Assembly (NCBI RefSeq): GCF_014534745.1
Contig: NZ_JACVVP010000001.1
Location: forward strand, 186,001-250,000
Length of the DNA: 64,000 nucleotides
Reading direction: 5' to 3'
Source: Flammeovirga sp. EKP202
GTDB taxonomy: Bacteria > Bacteroidota > Bacteroidia > Cytophagales > Flammeovirgaceae
The notes beneath the pieces are model-generated. The model did not search any database. It was not told the origin of the DNA and saw nothing but the letters and a program-made list of their open reading frames with translations. The position numbers were made by a program, and so were the translations under genes. Positions 43,556-52,764 of the stretch are shown piece by piece. The first letter of the stretch is position 1; each line of letters opens with the position of its first letter.

Positions 43556-45418
43556 ATGAGTAACGATCATGGTGGTCTATCTACAATTGTAGACCATAAA
43601 ACCGCTGCGTCAACTAATTACGATGCGGTAATCGTCGGTTCTGGTATAAGTGGTGCTATAGCAGCTAAAGAACTGAGTGAAAAGGGGTTCAAGGTATTAA
43701 TTCTTGAAGCCGGTCCTGGAAAAGATCTGTCATTAAATGGGTATGAAAAGTATTTGGATAACTTTTACACAGCAACATCCAAAGATAACAATGCCCCTTT
43801 CCCAAGAAACCCAAATGCCCCCATGCCAAGAGGAACAGACGTAGATAGTCTGAGACCCGGTGAGCCCAATTCTGATAATTTTTTAGTTCAAAATGGACCA
43901 TTGGTCACTGATACTACCTATTGTAAAGTAGTAGGAGGGACAACGATGCACTTTGAATCGAAAACCCCTCGAATGATTCCAGAGGACTTTCACATGAAAG
44001 ACAATTATGACGTTGGAATCAATTGGCCCATTGACTACAAGGAACTTCAGCCTTACTACAGAACTGCTGAAAAAGAAATGGGAGTTTCTGGCGAAGTAGC
44101 TTCTCAAAACATTACAGGTACTGATAACTATGCAGAAGGATACGTTTTTCCAATGCATGGTATGCCACCTTCTTACCTTGATCAAACGGTTGGTAAAGGA
44201 CTGAATGGCATGAAGGTAAACATGAAAGGGGAGGAACATACTTTACAGGTGAGACCTTTTCCTCAAGGAAGAAATGGAATTCCGAATGTAGAGTACAAAG
44301 AGTTCAATGACGGTGAAAATTTTGTTCCCGAAGGAGCCGTAAGTTTACATCAAGCTGAAATCGGCGAACGTTGTCAAGGAAACAATAACTGTACACCTAT
44401 CTGCCCTGTTCAAGCGAAGTATGACGCCCGTAAAACATTGGTGAAAGCCTTAAGAACAGGTTATGCTGATTTACTACCACAAACAGTAGCATCAAAAGTT
44501 GTAGTCGATGACAACGGTAAAGTCACAGAAATCGAGTACAAGCATTATGATTCTATGGAATCTTCAGAGTATGAGTCTGGGAGCTTCAAGGGAAAGATTT
44601 TTGTTTTGGCGGCTAATGCTATTGAAAATGCTCGTTTGATGTTGGCTTCTGGCCTTCAAAGTACCAGTAAATTAATGGGTAAAAACTTTATGGACCATCC
44701 GTATTTACTGACTTGGGGATTATTGCCAGAAGTAGCTGGTACAATGAGAGGAACTGTTTGTACATCAGGTATTTCTGATCTAAGAAGTGGAGAATTCCGT
44801 AAAGACCATGCTGCATTTGCAATAGATATTCATAATGATGGATGGGGTTGGGCTACTGGTTCACCATACACAAACCTTCATGATATTGTGGATAATATGA
44901 ACAAGTACGGTAAGGAATTAAGACATGAGTTGGTCAATCAAATTTCGACACAATTATTGATGGCCGTAATGATTGAACTTCTGCCAGACCCTTCTAACAG
45001 TATCACTGTAAGTCCTGATTATACGGACCGTTTAGGTAATATGCGCCCGATTGTATCACTTTCAATTCCTGATTATACACTTAAAGCTGTTGAGAAAGCA
45101 AGGCAAGTAACTCGTCAGGTTTTCCAGAGATTAGGAGCTGAAGATCATACATCTTATGATCCATTGGATTTCGGATATGTGTCTTACAATGGAGAGGGAT
45201 ATGCTCTTCGTGGTGGTAACCATATTGCAGGTACACATATCATGGGAGATGATAAAGCGACTTCTGTGGTAGATAAGTATCAAAAATCATGGGATCATGA
45301 AAACCTGTATTTGATTGGAGCAGGTAGTATGCCGTCAATTGGAACATCCAATACAACACTTACATTAGCCGCTTTGTGCTTTATGAGTACAAAAAAAATG
45401 CTGGAAGATTTAATCTAG
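43556..45418 (+). CDS. GMC-family FAD-dependent sugar oxidoreductase, paralogue 1
   Basis: A 620-residue flavoprotein without an export signal. The FAD-binding Rossmann motif is VGSGISGAIAAKELSEKGF (about residues 28-46). VVGGTTMHFESKTPRM (about 125-140) aligns with the GGMSTHWTCATPR motif of fungal pyranose 2-oxidase, placing His132 at the covalent-FAD position. The expected catalytic pair is His561 (GTHIMG) and Asn599 (TSNTTLT). A cysteine motif C273-x5-C-x3-C283 (CQGNNNCTPICP) resembles iron-sulfur sites of FAD sugar dehydrogenases. It probably oxidises a free pyranose or glycoside. The next gene encodes a matching small subunit. The second paralogue is at 46467. Confidence 0.88.
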   Translation: MSNDHGGLSTIVDHKTAASTNYDAVIVGSGISGAIAAKELSEKGFKVLILEAGPGKDLSLNGYEKYLDNFYTATSKDNNAPFPRNPNAPMPRGTDVDSLRPGEPNSDNFLVQNGPLVTDTTYCKVVGGTTMHFESKTPRMIPEDFHMKDNYDVGINWPIDYKELQPYYRTAEKEMGVSGEVASQNITGTDNYAEGYVFPMHGMPPSYLDQTVGKGLNGMKVNMKGEEHTLQVRPFPQGRNGIPNVEYKEFNDGENFVPEGAVSLHQAEIGERCQGNNNCTPICPVQAKYDARKTLVKALRTGYADLLPQTVASKVVVDDNGKVTEIEYKHYDSMESSEYESGSFKGKIFVLAANAIENARLMLASGLQSTSKLMGKNFMDHPYLLTWGLLPEVAGTMRGTVCTSGISDLRSGEFRKDHAAFAIDIHNDGWGWATGSPYTNLHDIVDNMNKYGKELRHELVNQISTQLLMAVMIELLPDPSNSITVSPDYTDRLGNMRPIVSLSIPDYTLKAVEKARQVTRQVFQRLGAEDHTSYDPLDFGYVSYNGEGYALRGGNHIAGTHIMGDDKATSVVDKYQKSWDHENLYLIGAGSMPSIGTSNTTLTLAALCFMSTKKMLEDLI

Positions 45419-45476
45419 ATTTCGCTCTTTTTAAATTTAAAATCAACAAACACGTATCCAAAACTTTCTAATAACT

Positions 45477-45959
45477 ATGAATGCTAAGACACTAGAAATT
45501 CAACAATTTCTACAATTGTCCGAGAAGCTAACAGCCTTTTCAGAATTCCAACTTCAAGGGACAGGACAATTGGAAGAATATTACGAAGCTGTTTACCAAA
45601 TTATTGGTGAGAAAAACATGATTCAATTGCTTACTACTTTTGATAAAATTCAAGATGAAACAGCTTCTGATGAGACAGCTTTTGATAAGCAATTCAGAGC
45701 TAAAGTATTAAGTGACGAGAAACTAGGACCAATTACTAGAAGTATTATCAAACTTTGGTTTGTAGGCACATGGTATCAATTACCTAAGTCATGGAATGAA
45801 ACATTTGGATTATTAGAGAATGATAAAACATATGTGATTTCACCAAGTGCTTATAAAGAAGGTTTGCTTTGGCCAACGATTGGTTCTCACCCAATGGGAG
45901 CGAAAGCTCCAGGTTATGGTACATGGTCAGCTCCTCCGGAAATTCCAGCAATAGACTAG
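45477..45959 (+). CDS. sorbitol/sugar dehydrogenase-type small subunit (FAD-SLDH family)
   Basis: A 160-residue protein matching the small subunit of membrane FAD-dependent sorbitol/glucose dehydrogenases. Early LQLSEKLTAFSEFQLQGTGQ (about residues 13-32), RSIIKLWFVGTWYQLPKSW (about 86-104) and SHPMGAKAPGYGTWSAPP (about 138-155) are the family's recognisable parts. These subunits usually carry a Tat signal and help export or stabilise the flavoprotein. No such signal is present here, so the complex probably stays in the cytoplasm. It lies 58 bp after GMC paralogue 1 and is probably its partner. Confidence 0.85.
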   Translation: MNAKTLEIQQFLQLSEKLTAFSEFQLQGTGQLEEYYEAVYQIIGEKNMIQLLTTFDKIQDETASDETAFDKQFRAKVLSDEKLGPITRSIIKLWFVGTWYQLPKSWNETFGLLENDKTYVISPSAYKEGLLWPTIGSHPMGAKAPGYGTWSAPPEIPAID

Positions 45960-46036
45960 TATGTTGTAAACTAAATTACCGTTAATTTATATAATTCCTT
46001 TTATTAGGGGAAATGATGCTGTATTGTGGTTCGCAA

Positions 46037-46057
46037 GGACGTTTTACTAAAACGTCC
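46037..46057. repeat. short palindrome GGACGTTT-N5-AAACGTCC
   Basis: GGACGTTT (46037-46044) pairs with AAACGTCC (46050-46057). The stem sits within AAGG...CCCTAC flanks and has no T tract. It may be a small dispersed palindromic repeat or a weak terminator after the small-subunit gene. It lies in the 507-bp gap before the second GMC gene. Confidence 0.4.
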
Positions 46058-46129
46058 CTACAGAACTGTACTTTAGAAGATTATTATAAAACACTTTTCT
46101 TTTGATCTGTAATTAGACAATCATCTAGC

Positions 46130-46182
46130 AGTAAATTCCCCGGCCTTGAAGGGAAAAGCGTTAAGAATTTCATGTATTGAGT
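46130..46182. repeat. 53-bp dispersed repeat, copy 1
   Basis: This segment (centre TTGAAGGGAAAAGCGTTAAG) recurs in direct orientation at 60762-60814 with few differences over 53 bases. Both copies are intergenic. It may be the end of an unrecognised mobile element. The AT-rich sequence that follows up to 46466 holds no gene. Confidence 0.55.
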
Positions 46183-46466
46183 CGTTAAGAATGATTTTGC
46201 TGTTTGAGCATTTCAAAACGATGAAGTTTTGATCGAGTTATCCTTTCAATAGGCGAGAGAAATGGAATTTAGCTTTTGACTTCTAAGCCTTGAATTTTTT
46301 GCTTCGTTTTTGTTTCAAGACAAAATTGAAGAAGAAGGAAGTTTGAAAGTAGACTATAGATAACATGTAGAACAATCGATGTATAGTTGACGAAAATTTA
46401 GTTGATAATATGTTAGCTCTATTTTAAACGAATACCCAAAATGTACCCTAACTAAATACTATAATC

Positions 46467-48371
46467 ATGGAAAATAGAAAAAGTCACTTATTGGAAGATA
46501 TAGTGACAGACCATAAAACTGCATCAGAAATAATGTATGATGTTGTGATTGTTGGTGCCGGTATTTCTGGTGCCATCATGGCCAATGAATTAAGTCAAAA
46601 AGGGTTTAAAGTACTTGTTGTTGAAGCTGGTCCAGGTCAAGATCTAACCATTACAGGCTATGAGGAATACGTTAAAAGGTTCTATACTAATCTTGATAAA
46701 GACCCTAATGCACCTTACCCTGTCAATTCAAGTGCACCTATGCCACGCCCTCAAGATATCAAGCCTTTGAAGAAAGGAGAGATTGATGATAGCGGTTACA
46801 TTGTACAAAAAGGGCCGGATGTTTTTGATGGAACTTATGCAAAAGTCGTTGGAGGAACAACCATGCATTTTCAGTCCAATACACCAAGAATGTTACCTGA
46901 GGATTTCGAAATGAAATCAACGTTTGATAAAGGTATCGATTGGCCGATGAAGTACGATGACTTAAAACCTTATTATCGCAGAGCGGAAAAGGAAATGGGT
47001 GTTGCTGCTAATGTCGAAGATCAAACCTATGATGGGATGACTTTCGATGAAGGGTATGTTTTTCCTATGGAAGCGATGCCTCCAACTTATTTGGACAAAG
47101 TGATTGCTGATACTGTAGACGGTACGGTAATTAACTTGGCTGGAGAAAAGCATGAATTGAAAGTACGTAACATTCCACAAGGCCGTAATGGAATCCCAAA
47201 TCCAAAATATAATAACGGAAAAGGTTTTGTTCCTGATGGAGCAGTAAGTGATCATCAAGCTGAAATTGGTGAGCGTTGCCAAGGGAACACAAACTGTACA
47301 CCGATTTGCCCTGTACAAGCAAAATATGATGCTAGAAAAACACTAGCAAAAGCATTGCATACAGATCAGGTAGATTTCTTGAATAAGACGATTGCCTCTA
47401 AAGTAATTGTTGACCCTAATACGGGTGAGGTTACTTCATTGGAAGTGAAATATTATGATGAAGTAGGTGCTGATAATTACGAAGTAGCTACTTTGAAAGC
47501 ACGAAAATTCATTCTGGCAGGTAATGCCATTGAAAATGCTCGTTTGATGTTGGCATCTGGTCTTAAAGGAGAAAGTGAGTTGATTGGTAAGAATTTGACG
47601 AATCATATTTACTTATTCAACTGGGCTTTAATGCCAGAAAATGTAGGTGCTTTTAGAGGTACTCAAGGTACTTCAGGTATTGAAAACTTCAGAAGTGGTC
47701 AGTTCAGAAATGAGCAGGCGGCATTCCACATGGACATCATTAACAATGGCTGGAACTTCGCAACTGGAGCTCCTTACAGTGATTTGGCTGATTTGGTCGA
47801 CAACAAGAATAAATACGGAAAAGAACTTCGTAAAGAGTTGGTTGATAAAGTTTGCCGTCAAGTACTTTTCACTTTTATGGTGGAAATGACTGCTGATCCA
47901 AACAATGCTGTTTCTGTAGATCCTCAGTACAAAGATAAGTTTGGTAATCTTAAGCCTGTTGTCTCTTTCAAAATTCCGGAGTATACCCTAAACGGACTTC
48001 AGTATGGAAGAAAACTGGCGAAGAAGTTATTCCAACAACTAGGAGCGGAAGACTACACTGAATACAACCCAACAGATTGGGGCTATATCATTCATAATGG
48101 AGAAGGTATTGTGGTAAGAGGTGGAAATCACTTCTCAGGTACACACATTATGGGAGATGACCCTAAAACTTCAGTTGTGGATACTAATCAGAAGTCGTGG
48201 GATTATAAAAACCTCTTCTTGGTAGGATCAGGAAGTATGCCAACCATAGGAACTTCGAATACCACACTCACATTGGCTGCTCTATGTTATAAAACAGCAG
48301 ATGCCATTACGAATGAATTAAACAACGAAAAAAATAACCAACAAAAAAAGGAACTAGATTATGTCTCTTAA
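46467..48371 (+). CDS. GMC-family FAD-dependent sugar oxidoreductase, paralogue 2
   Basis: A 634-residue paralogue of the protein at 43556 sharing the N-terminal VTDHKTAS motif, FAD loop VGAGISGAIMANELSQKGF (about residues 28-46), VVGGTTMHFQSNTPRM (about 127-142), cysteine motif CQGNTNCTPICP, GTHIMG and TSNTTLT. It has no export signal. It starts a tight operon: its last codons overlap the ATG of the ferritin-like gene by 11 bp. Substrate differences from paralogue 1 cannot be judged. The last 20 residues are polar and Asn/Lys-rich, an extension absent from paralogue 1. The upstream 507-bp gap suggests its own promoter. Confidence 0.88.
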   Translation: MENRKSHLLEDIVTDHKTASEIMYDVVIVGAGISGAIMANELSQKGFKVLVVEAGPGQDLTITGYEEYVKRFYTNLDKDPNAPYPVNSSAPMPRPQDIKPLKKGEIDDSGYIVQKGPDVFDGTYAKVVGGTTMHFQSNTPRMLPEDFEMKSTFDKGIDWPMKYDDLKPYYRRAEKEMGVAANVEDQTYDGMTFDEGYVFPMEAMPPTYLDKVIADTVDGTVINLAGEKHELKVRNIPQGRNGIPNPKYNNGKGFVPDGAVSDHQAEIGERCQGNTNCTPICPVQAKYDARKTLAKALHTDQVDFLNKTIASKVIVDPNTGEVTSLEVKYYDEVGADNYEVATLKARKFILAGNAIENARLMLASGLKGESELIGKNLTNHIYLFNWALMPENVGAFRGTQGTSGIENFRSGQFRNEQAAFHMDIINNGWNFATGAPYSDLADLVDNKNKYGKELRKELVDKVCRQVLFTFMVEMTADPNNAVSVDPQYKDKFGNLKPVVSFKIPEYTLNGLQYGRKLAKKLFQQLGAEDYTEYNPTDWGYIIHNGEGIVVRGGNHFSGTHIMGDDPKTSVVDTNQKSWDYKNLFLVGSGSMPTIGTSNTTLTLAALCYKTADAITNELNNEKNNQQKKELDYVS

Positions 48372-49482
48372 GCCAATAAAAACTCTTGACGACGTAAAGG
48401 ATTATCTTTACGCAGGTATGCAATTAGAACATGCCACTATTCCTACATACATCACTACGATGTATTCTATTCATCCTGATACAAACTTAGAAGCTTACAA
48501 CCTAATTCGTGTTATTGTAATTGAGGAAATGTTGCACCTTACATTAGCTGCAAATATCCTGAATGCTGTGGGTGGTACACCTGACATGATGAAAGAAGGT
48601 TTCTTACCTGAATTCCCTACTTATTTACCAAATGGAGAAACTGATTTTGAGGTAAGTATCGCACCTTTTTCTCACTCAACGGTAGATATGTTTTTGGAAA
48701 TTGAGCGTCCTGCTAAACCTGAAGAAGAAAATACGGGTGTCCGATTGAAGGCCGTTAACCCATCACAAAAAAGATACTTATTGCCTTGTTTGAAGGATGA
48801 AAATGACCAAGATGTAAGCTATTACAGTATTGGCGATTTCTACAAAGCGATTGAAGAAGGTTTGGAAATGCTTTGTGATGAATTAGGAGAGGAAAATGTA
48901 TTTGTTGGCGATAAGAGCAGACAAGTGACTCCAGAATATTACTACTCAGGAGGTGGTGATATTGTTCCAGTTTATGATTTAGAGAGTGCAAAACAGGCCA
49001 TTCGTTTGATTTCAGAACAAGGTGAAGGTTTTGAAGGTGGTATTTATGACTACGAAGGTGAATTAGCACACTACTATAGATTCCAACAGTTAAAATTAGG
49101 AAAGTACTACCATAAAGGTGATCAAGCGGATGAGCCGACAGGTGAAGCATTAAGTATTGATTGGGAAGCAGTTTATCCTATCAAGACCAATGCAAAGATG
49201 GATGAGTATCCGAAAGATTCTGAACTGTATGCAGCGAACTTGAAGTTCAATCAATACTACAAAAACTTCATGGACAAGATCAATACGGCATTCAATGGAA
49301 AGCCTGAAACATTGATTCCTGCAATTGGTGGGATGTTTATTATTAAGCAAATGGCTTATGAAATCATCAAGAATCCAATTCCAGGTCAGGAAGGCATGAA
49401 TGCTACCCCAACTTTTGAGGTAGACAAAGTAGAATTATTATCAGATGAAGAACTAAACGTAGTCACACCTCAACATGGATAA
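48361..49482 (+). CDS. ferritin-like (VioB-type) protein
   Basis: A 373-residue protein with an N-terminal ferritin-like helical domain. Metal-ligand motifs EHATIPTY (Glu23, His24) and IEEMLHLTLAANILNAVGG (about residues 58-76) match the ferritin-like family that includes the iminophenyl-pyruvate dimer synthase region of VioB. VioB-type proteins join oxidised imine products made by a flavin oxidase, so the pairing with a GMC flavoenzyme is notable. The rest of the protein is acidic and unassigned. Both ends overlap neighbouring genes (11 bp with GMC paralogue 2, 8 bp with the propeller gene), indicating translational coupling. It may act on peroxide or on an oxidised sugar, but this is inference. 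Confidence 0.8.
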   Translation: MSLKPIKTLDDVKDYLYAGMQLEHATIPTYITTMYSIHPDTNLEAYNLIRVIVIEEMLHLTLAANILNAVGGTPDMMKEGFLPEFPTYLPNGETDFEVSIAPFSHSTVDMFLEIERPAKPEEENTGVRLKAVNPSQKRYLLPCLKDENDQDVSYYSIGDFYKAIEEGLEMLCDELGEENVFVGDKSRQVTPEYYYSGGGDIVPVYDLESAKQAIRLISEQGEGFEGGIYDYEGELAHYYRFQQLKLGKYYHKGDQADEPTGEALSIDWEAVYPIKTNAKMDEYPKDSELYAANLKFNQYYKNFMDKINTAFNGKPETLIPAIGGMFIIKQMAYEIIKNPIPGQEGMNATPTFEVDKVELLSDEELNVVTPQHG

Positions 49483-50740
49483 GGAAGCATTAGATATACA
49501 CGCATACTTAAATGATGGAACAGTAAAGATTCCGAAGTTTAAGAAAATTACGTTAGCAGAAAATCAAAAAGATGGATATTGGATTTCTGCAATTGATATA
49601 AATGGCAATGGTAAACTAGATATTGTCACTTCAGGCCTTGCTGAAGGTGAGGTAGTTTGGTATGAAAACCCTACCTGGAAAAAGCATTTAATTGCTAAAT
49701 TTCCGGAGCCTGTAGCCATAGATGTTGCTGATATTGCTGGCAACGGTCGTAAGGATTTGGTGATCTCTCACAATTTTGGAACGTGTGCTTTCTGGTGCCG
49801 TCCTGAAGATGGTAAGATTTCATGGTTGGAAAATCCTGGAAAGTATGAGGAAAATACACCTTGGCAACGTCACTTTGTAAGTGATCTATTGGCAACCCAT
49901 AGAGTAAAGTTGGGTTATTTTACTCAGTCTGAAAATTTAGAACTTTTGGGTATCCCTGTAGTAGGATGTAAGCCTTATGGCGAAGGAATTCATCAGCCGA
50001 TTGCGATGACACTTTTTGATCGTCCTAAAGATCCAACAAACGCGGGAGACTGGCAAGGAAGAGTAATCAATGATACTGATTTCCGATTAGTACATGACGT
50101 TCTTTTAGGAAAATATGGAGGTTATTCTGGCGAGAAACACGATTCTATGTTGATTTGTAGTGAGGAAGGGTTGACTTGGTTCTACTACAATATTGAAACT
50201 GGAAAGTGGGATTCTGCACCATTATCAGAAGGTGATCGTGAATATGCAGACATCGGATTTACGGGTTGCTCCAATATTGCTTATGGAAAACTAGGTGATG
50301 ACCCCTATGGCTATATGGTATCATTAGACCCATTCCATGGTAATAAATTGGCACTTTATACTCGAAGAAATAAAGGTGGTATTGCTGATGGACCTTGGAC
50401 ACGTAAAGTCATTGATACTTATGGTGATTTTGATGCTCACGGACAAGGGGCAACACACCACGTTATTTGTGCAGATTTTGACGGTGATGGTGATGACGAA
50501 TTTTTAGTAGCACTAAGAGGTCCTATGCCAAACCAAGGTGTTTATTACTATAAAGTGATTGACTTGGAGCAAGGATTGATCGAAAGATGGAGAGTTTCTA
50601 CTGCATCAGCATCATTAATTGTAATCGGTGATTTTAACGGAGATGGTCGTTTAGACTTTGCAACAACGAGTTATTACACACCAGGATTTTTCCTATGTGA
50701 CAATGCTCAAGTGAACGTTTTCATTAACGATTTCGCATAG
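49475..50740 (+). CDS. FG-GAP/VCBS beta-propeller, aldos-2-ulose dehydratase-like
   Basis: A 421-residue cytoplasmic beta-propeller. Calcium-loop repeats are visible as DINGNGKLDIV (about residues 41-51), DIAGNGRKDLV (about 86-96), DFDGDGDDEFLV (about 330-341) and DFNGDGRLDFA (about 389-399). The overall pattern (HGQGATHHVICADFDGDGDD, GGIADGPWTRKVI) recalls the propeller of fungal aldos-2-ulose dehydratase, which dehydrates glucosone or 1,5-anhydrofructose. The cupin domains of the fungal enzyme are absent. Together with pyranose-oxidase-like flavoenzymes in the same operon, a dehydratase role on an oxidised sugar is plausible but unproven. It overlaps the ferritin-like gene by 8 bp and is 2 bp from the debranching-enzyme gene. 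Confidence 0.75.
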   Translation: MDKEALDIHAYLNDGTVKIPKFKKITLAENQKDGYWISAIDINGNGKLDIVTSGLAEGEVVWYENPTWKKHLIAKFPEPVAIDVADIAGNGRKDLVISHNFGTCAFWCRPEDGKISWLENPGKYEENTPWQRHFVSDLLATHRVKLGYFTQSENLELLGIPVVGCKPYGEGIHQPIAMTLFDRPKDPTNAGDWQGRVINDTDFRLVHDVLLGKYGGYSGEKHDSMLICSEEGLTWFYYNIETGKWDSAPLSEGDREYADIGFTGCSNIAYGKLGDDPYGYMVSLDPFHGNKLALYTRRNKGGIADGPWTRKVIDTYGDFDAHGQGATHHVICADFDGDGDDEFLVALRGPMPNQGVYYYKVIDLEQGLIERWRVSTASASLIVIGDFNGDGRLDFATTSYYTPGFFLCDNAQVNVFINDFA

Positions 50741-50742
50741 TC

Positions 50743-52764
50743 ATGGCGGTTCACTTCGGACGTGACATTACCGGAAGTTTAGAAACTGTTGAAGAAAGAG
50801 AGTTTCTAGTGACAAATGGTATTGGCGGCTACTGTTCAGGAACAGTAGCCGGTTCACTCACTCGTGGATATCACGGGCTTTTGGTGTCTTCTTTAAAACC
50901 ACCAATTGACCGTCGATTAATGCTTGCCAAGTTGGAAGAAACAATTACTTATAGAGGTACAGCCTTTGCATTAACTTCCAACAGATGGCAAAACGGTGCC
51001 GTTGCTCCAGAGGGCTATAAAAACATTCAGACTTTCGCTCTAGATAATTCTATCCCAACTTGGCAATATGCTTGTGCGGATGCTTTGATAGAAAAGAAAG
51101 TATGGATGAAATATGGAGAAAATACAACGTATGTGTCTTATGAAGTACTTGAAGCGGATGAAGTGGTTGAACTCCAAATCAGTGCGATTGTAGACAATAG
51201 AATTTTTCATAATACAGGACAAGTGGAATGGCCTGTTAATGTCTCAGCTATTCCATCAGGTGTGAAAATCACTTCCAATAATTCTTCTGATTTACCGCTT
51301 TACTTAAAGTTAGAAAACAGTTCTTGTACAATTTTTAATGAATTGTATCAGAATTTCCATCTGGAAGAAGAACTGAAAAGAGGGCTGAATGATACGGATT
51401 CACATGTACATCCAGCTACCTTTCAGCTTCAACTTTCAAAAGGTCAACGCATCACTTTTGTAGCTTCTACTGAAGAAAATGCAACAGCTGATGGCAATGA
51501 GCTTTCTGAAAGAATAAAAAGGGATGAGGCAGTGGTGAAGAAGTGGTTGAAAACACAAAAGTTGAAAAAGAACCAGGTTTCTGACTGGATGAAACAACTA
51601 GTTTTAGCTTCAGATCAATTTGTGGTTAATAGAGTGAGCCAAGATGATCAAAATGGCAGAAGTGTCATTGCAGGTTATCATTGGTTTGAAGACTGGGGCA
51701 GAGATACAATGATAAGTCTTACAGGCTTAACGTTGGAAACAGGGAGGTTTGATGATGCATCAAAAATTCTGAAGACATTTGCATTATATCTTAATGAAGG
51801 AATGTTGCCGAACCGTTTTCCTGATGTAAGTGATACACCTGAGTACAATACAATAGATGCCACTTTATGGTATTTCCAAGCTATTCATAACTACTACGAA
51901 AAGACTTCAGACTTAGCGCTCATCAAAGAACTCTACCCAAAATTACAAGATGTTGTACATTGGCATATTCAGGGTACAAGGTACAATATCAAAATGGACC
52001 CTCAAGATCACTTATTAAGTGGTGGTCAAGAAGGAGTCCAATTGACTTGGATGGATGCAAAAGTGGGAAATCACGTAGTAACTCCAAGAATAGGAAAGCC
52101 AGTAGAGGTCAATGCACTTTGGTACAATGCCATCTGCGTAATGAACCGCTTTGCAGCACTTTTGAATGATCAAGAATCCAATTACGATACATTAGCTAAT
52201 AGCATCAAACAAGGGTTTCAACGTTTTTGGAACGAAGAAAAACAATACCTTTTTGATGTATTAGACGGTCCAAACGGACATGAAGATTTACTTAGACCCA
52301 ACCAGCTATTTACTATTTCTTTACCAGATTCTCCATTGAACAAAGAGCAACAAAAGAAAGTCGTTGATATCTCTGCTGAGCATTTACTTACTTCTTTTGG
52401 TTTACGTTCTTTAGCTCCTTTTGAAAAGGAGTTCATCGGTTTCTATGGAGGAGATCAATTCCACAGAGACAGTGCCTATCATCAAGGCACTGTTTGGGGT
52501 TGGTTACTAGGACCATTTGTGAGAGCACATCTAAAAGTATATCAAGATAAGGACCGAGCATACGATTTCCTTATGCCGGTTTCAGATCATTTGAATACAT
52601 CTGGCTTGGGAACAATAAGTGAAATTTTTGATGGTGATGCTCCATTCACACCAAAGGGCTGTATTGCACAGGCTTGGAGTGTTGCACAAATTATTGAAGC
52701 GTTTCATGCTATTGAAACCTTAACTACTACGTCTCAATCTAAACAAAATTTAGTATCAGTATGA
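50743..52764 (+). CDS. glycogen debranching enzyme, amylo-alpha-1,6-glucosidase type (GH133)
   Basis: A 673-residue cytoplasmic enzyme. The N-terminal domain starts EEREFLVTNGIGGYCSGTVA and RGYHGLLVSS (about residues 18-50), a hallmark of bacterial debranching enzymes. The C-terminal (alpha/alpha)6 barrel includes WFEDWGRDTMISLTGL (about 310-325), NTIDATLWYFQA (about 368-379) and FYGGDQFHRDSAYHQGTVWG (about 567-586). It removes alpha-1,6-linked glucose at glycogen branch points, releasing free glucose, which the GMC enzymes encoded upstream could oxidise. It follows the propeller gene by 2 bp, and its stop overlaps the next start by 4 bp (ATGA). Confidence 0.92.
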   Translation: MAVHFGRDITGSLETVEEREFLVTNGIGGYCSGTVAGSLTRGYHGLLVSSLKPPIDRRLMLAKLEETITYRGTAFALTSNRWQNGAVAPEGYKNIQTFALDNSIPTWQYACADALIEKKVWMKYGENTTYVSYEVLEADEVVELQISAIVDNRIFHNTGQVEWPVNVSAIPSGVKITSNNSSDLPLYLKLENSSCTIFNELYQNFHLEEELKRGLNDTDSHVHPATFQLQLSKGQRITFVASTEENATADGNELSERIKRDEAVVKKWLKTQKLKKNQVSDWMKQLVLASDQFVVNRVSQDDQNGRSVIAGYHWFEDWGRDTMISLTGLTLETGRFDDASKILKTFALYLNEGMLPNRFPDVSDTPEYNTIDATLWYFQAIHNYYEKTSDLALIKELYPKLQDVVHWHIQGTRYNIKMDPQDHLLSGGQEGVQLTWMDAKVGNHVVTPRIGKPVEVNALWYNAICVMNRFAALLNDQESNYDTLANSIKQGFQRFWNEEKQYLFDVLDGPNGHEDLLRPNQLFTISLPDSPLNKEQQKKVVDISAEHLLTSFGLRSLAPFEKEFIGFYGGDQFHRDSAYHQGTVWGWLLGPFVRAHLKVYQDKDRAYDFLMPVSDHLNTSGLGTISEIFDGDAPFTPKGCIAQAWSVAQIIEAFHAIETLTTTSQSKQNLVSV

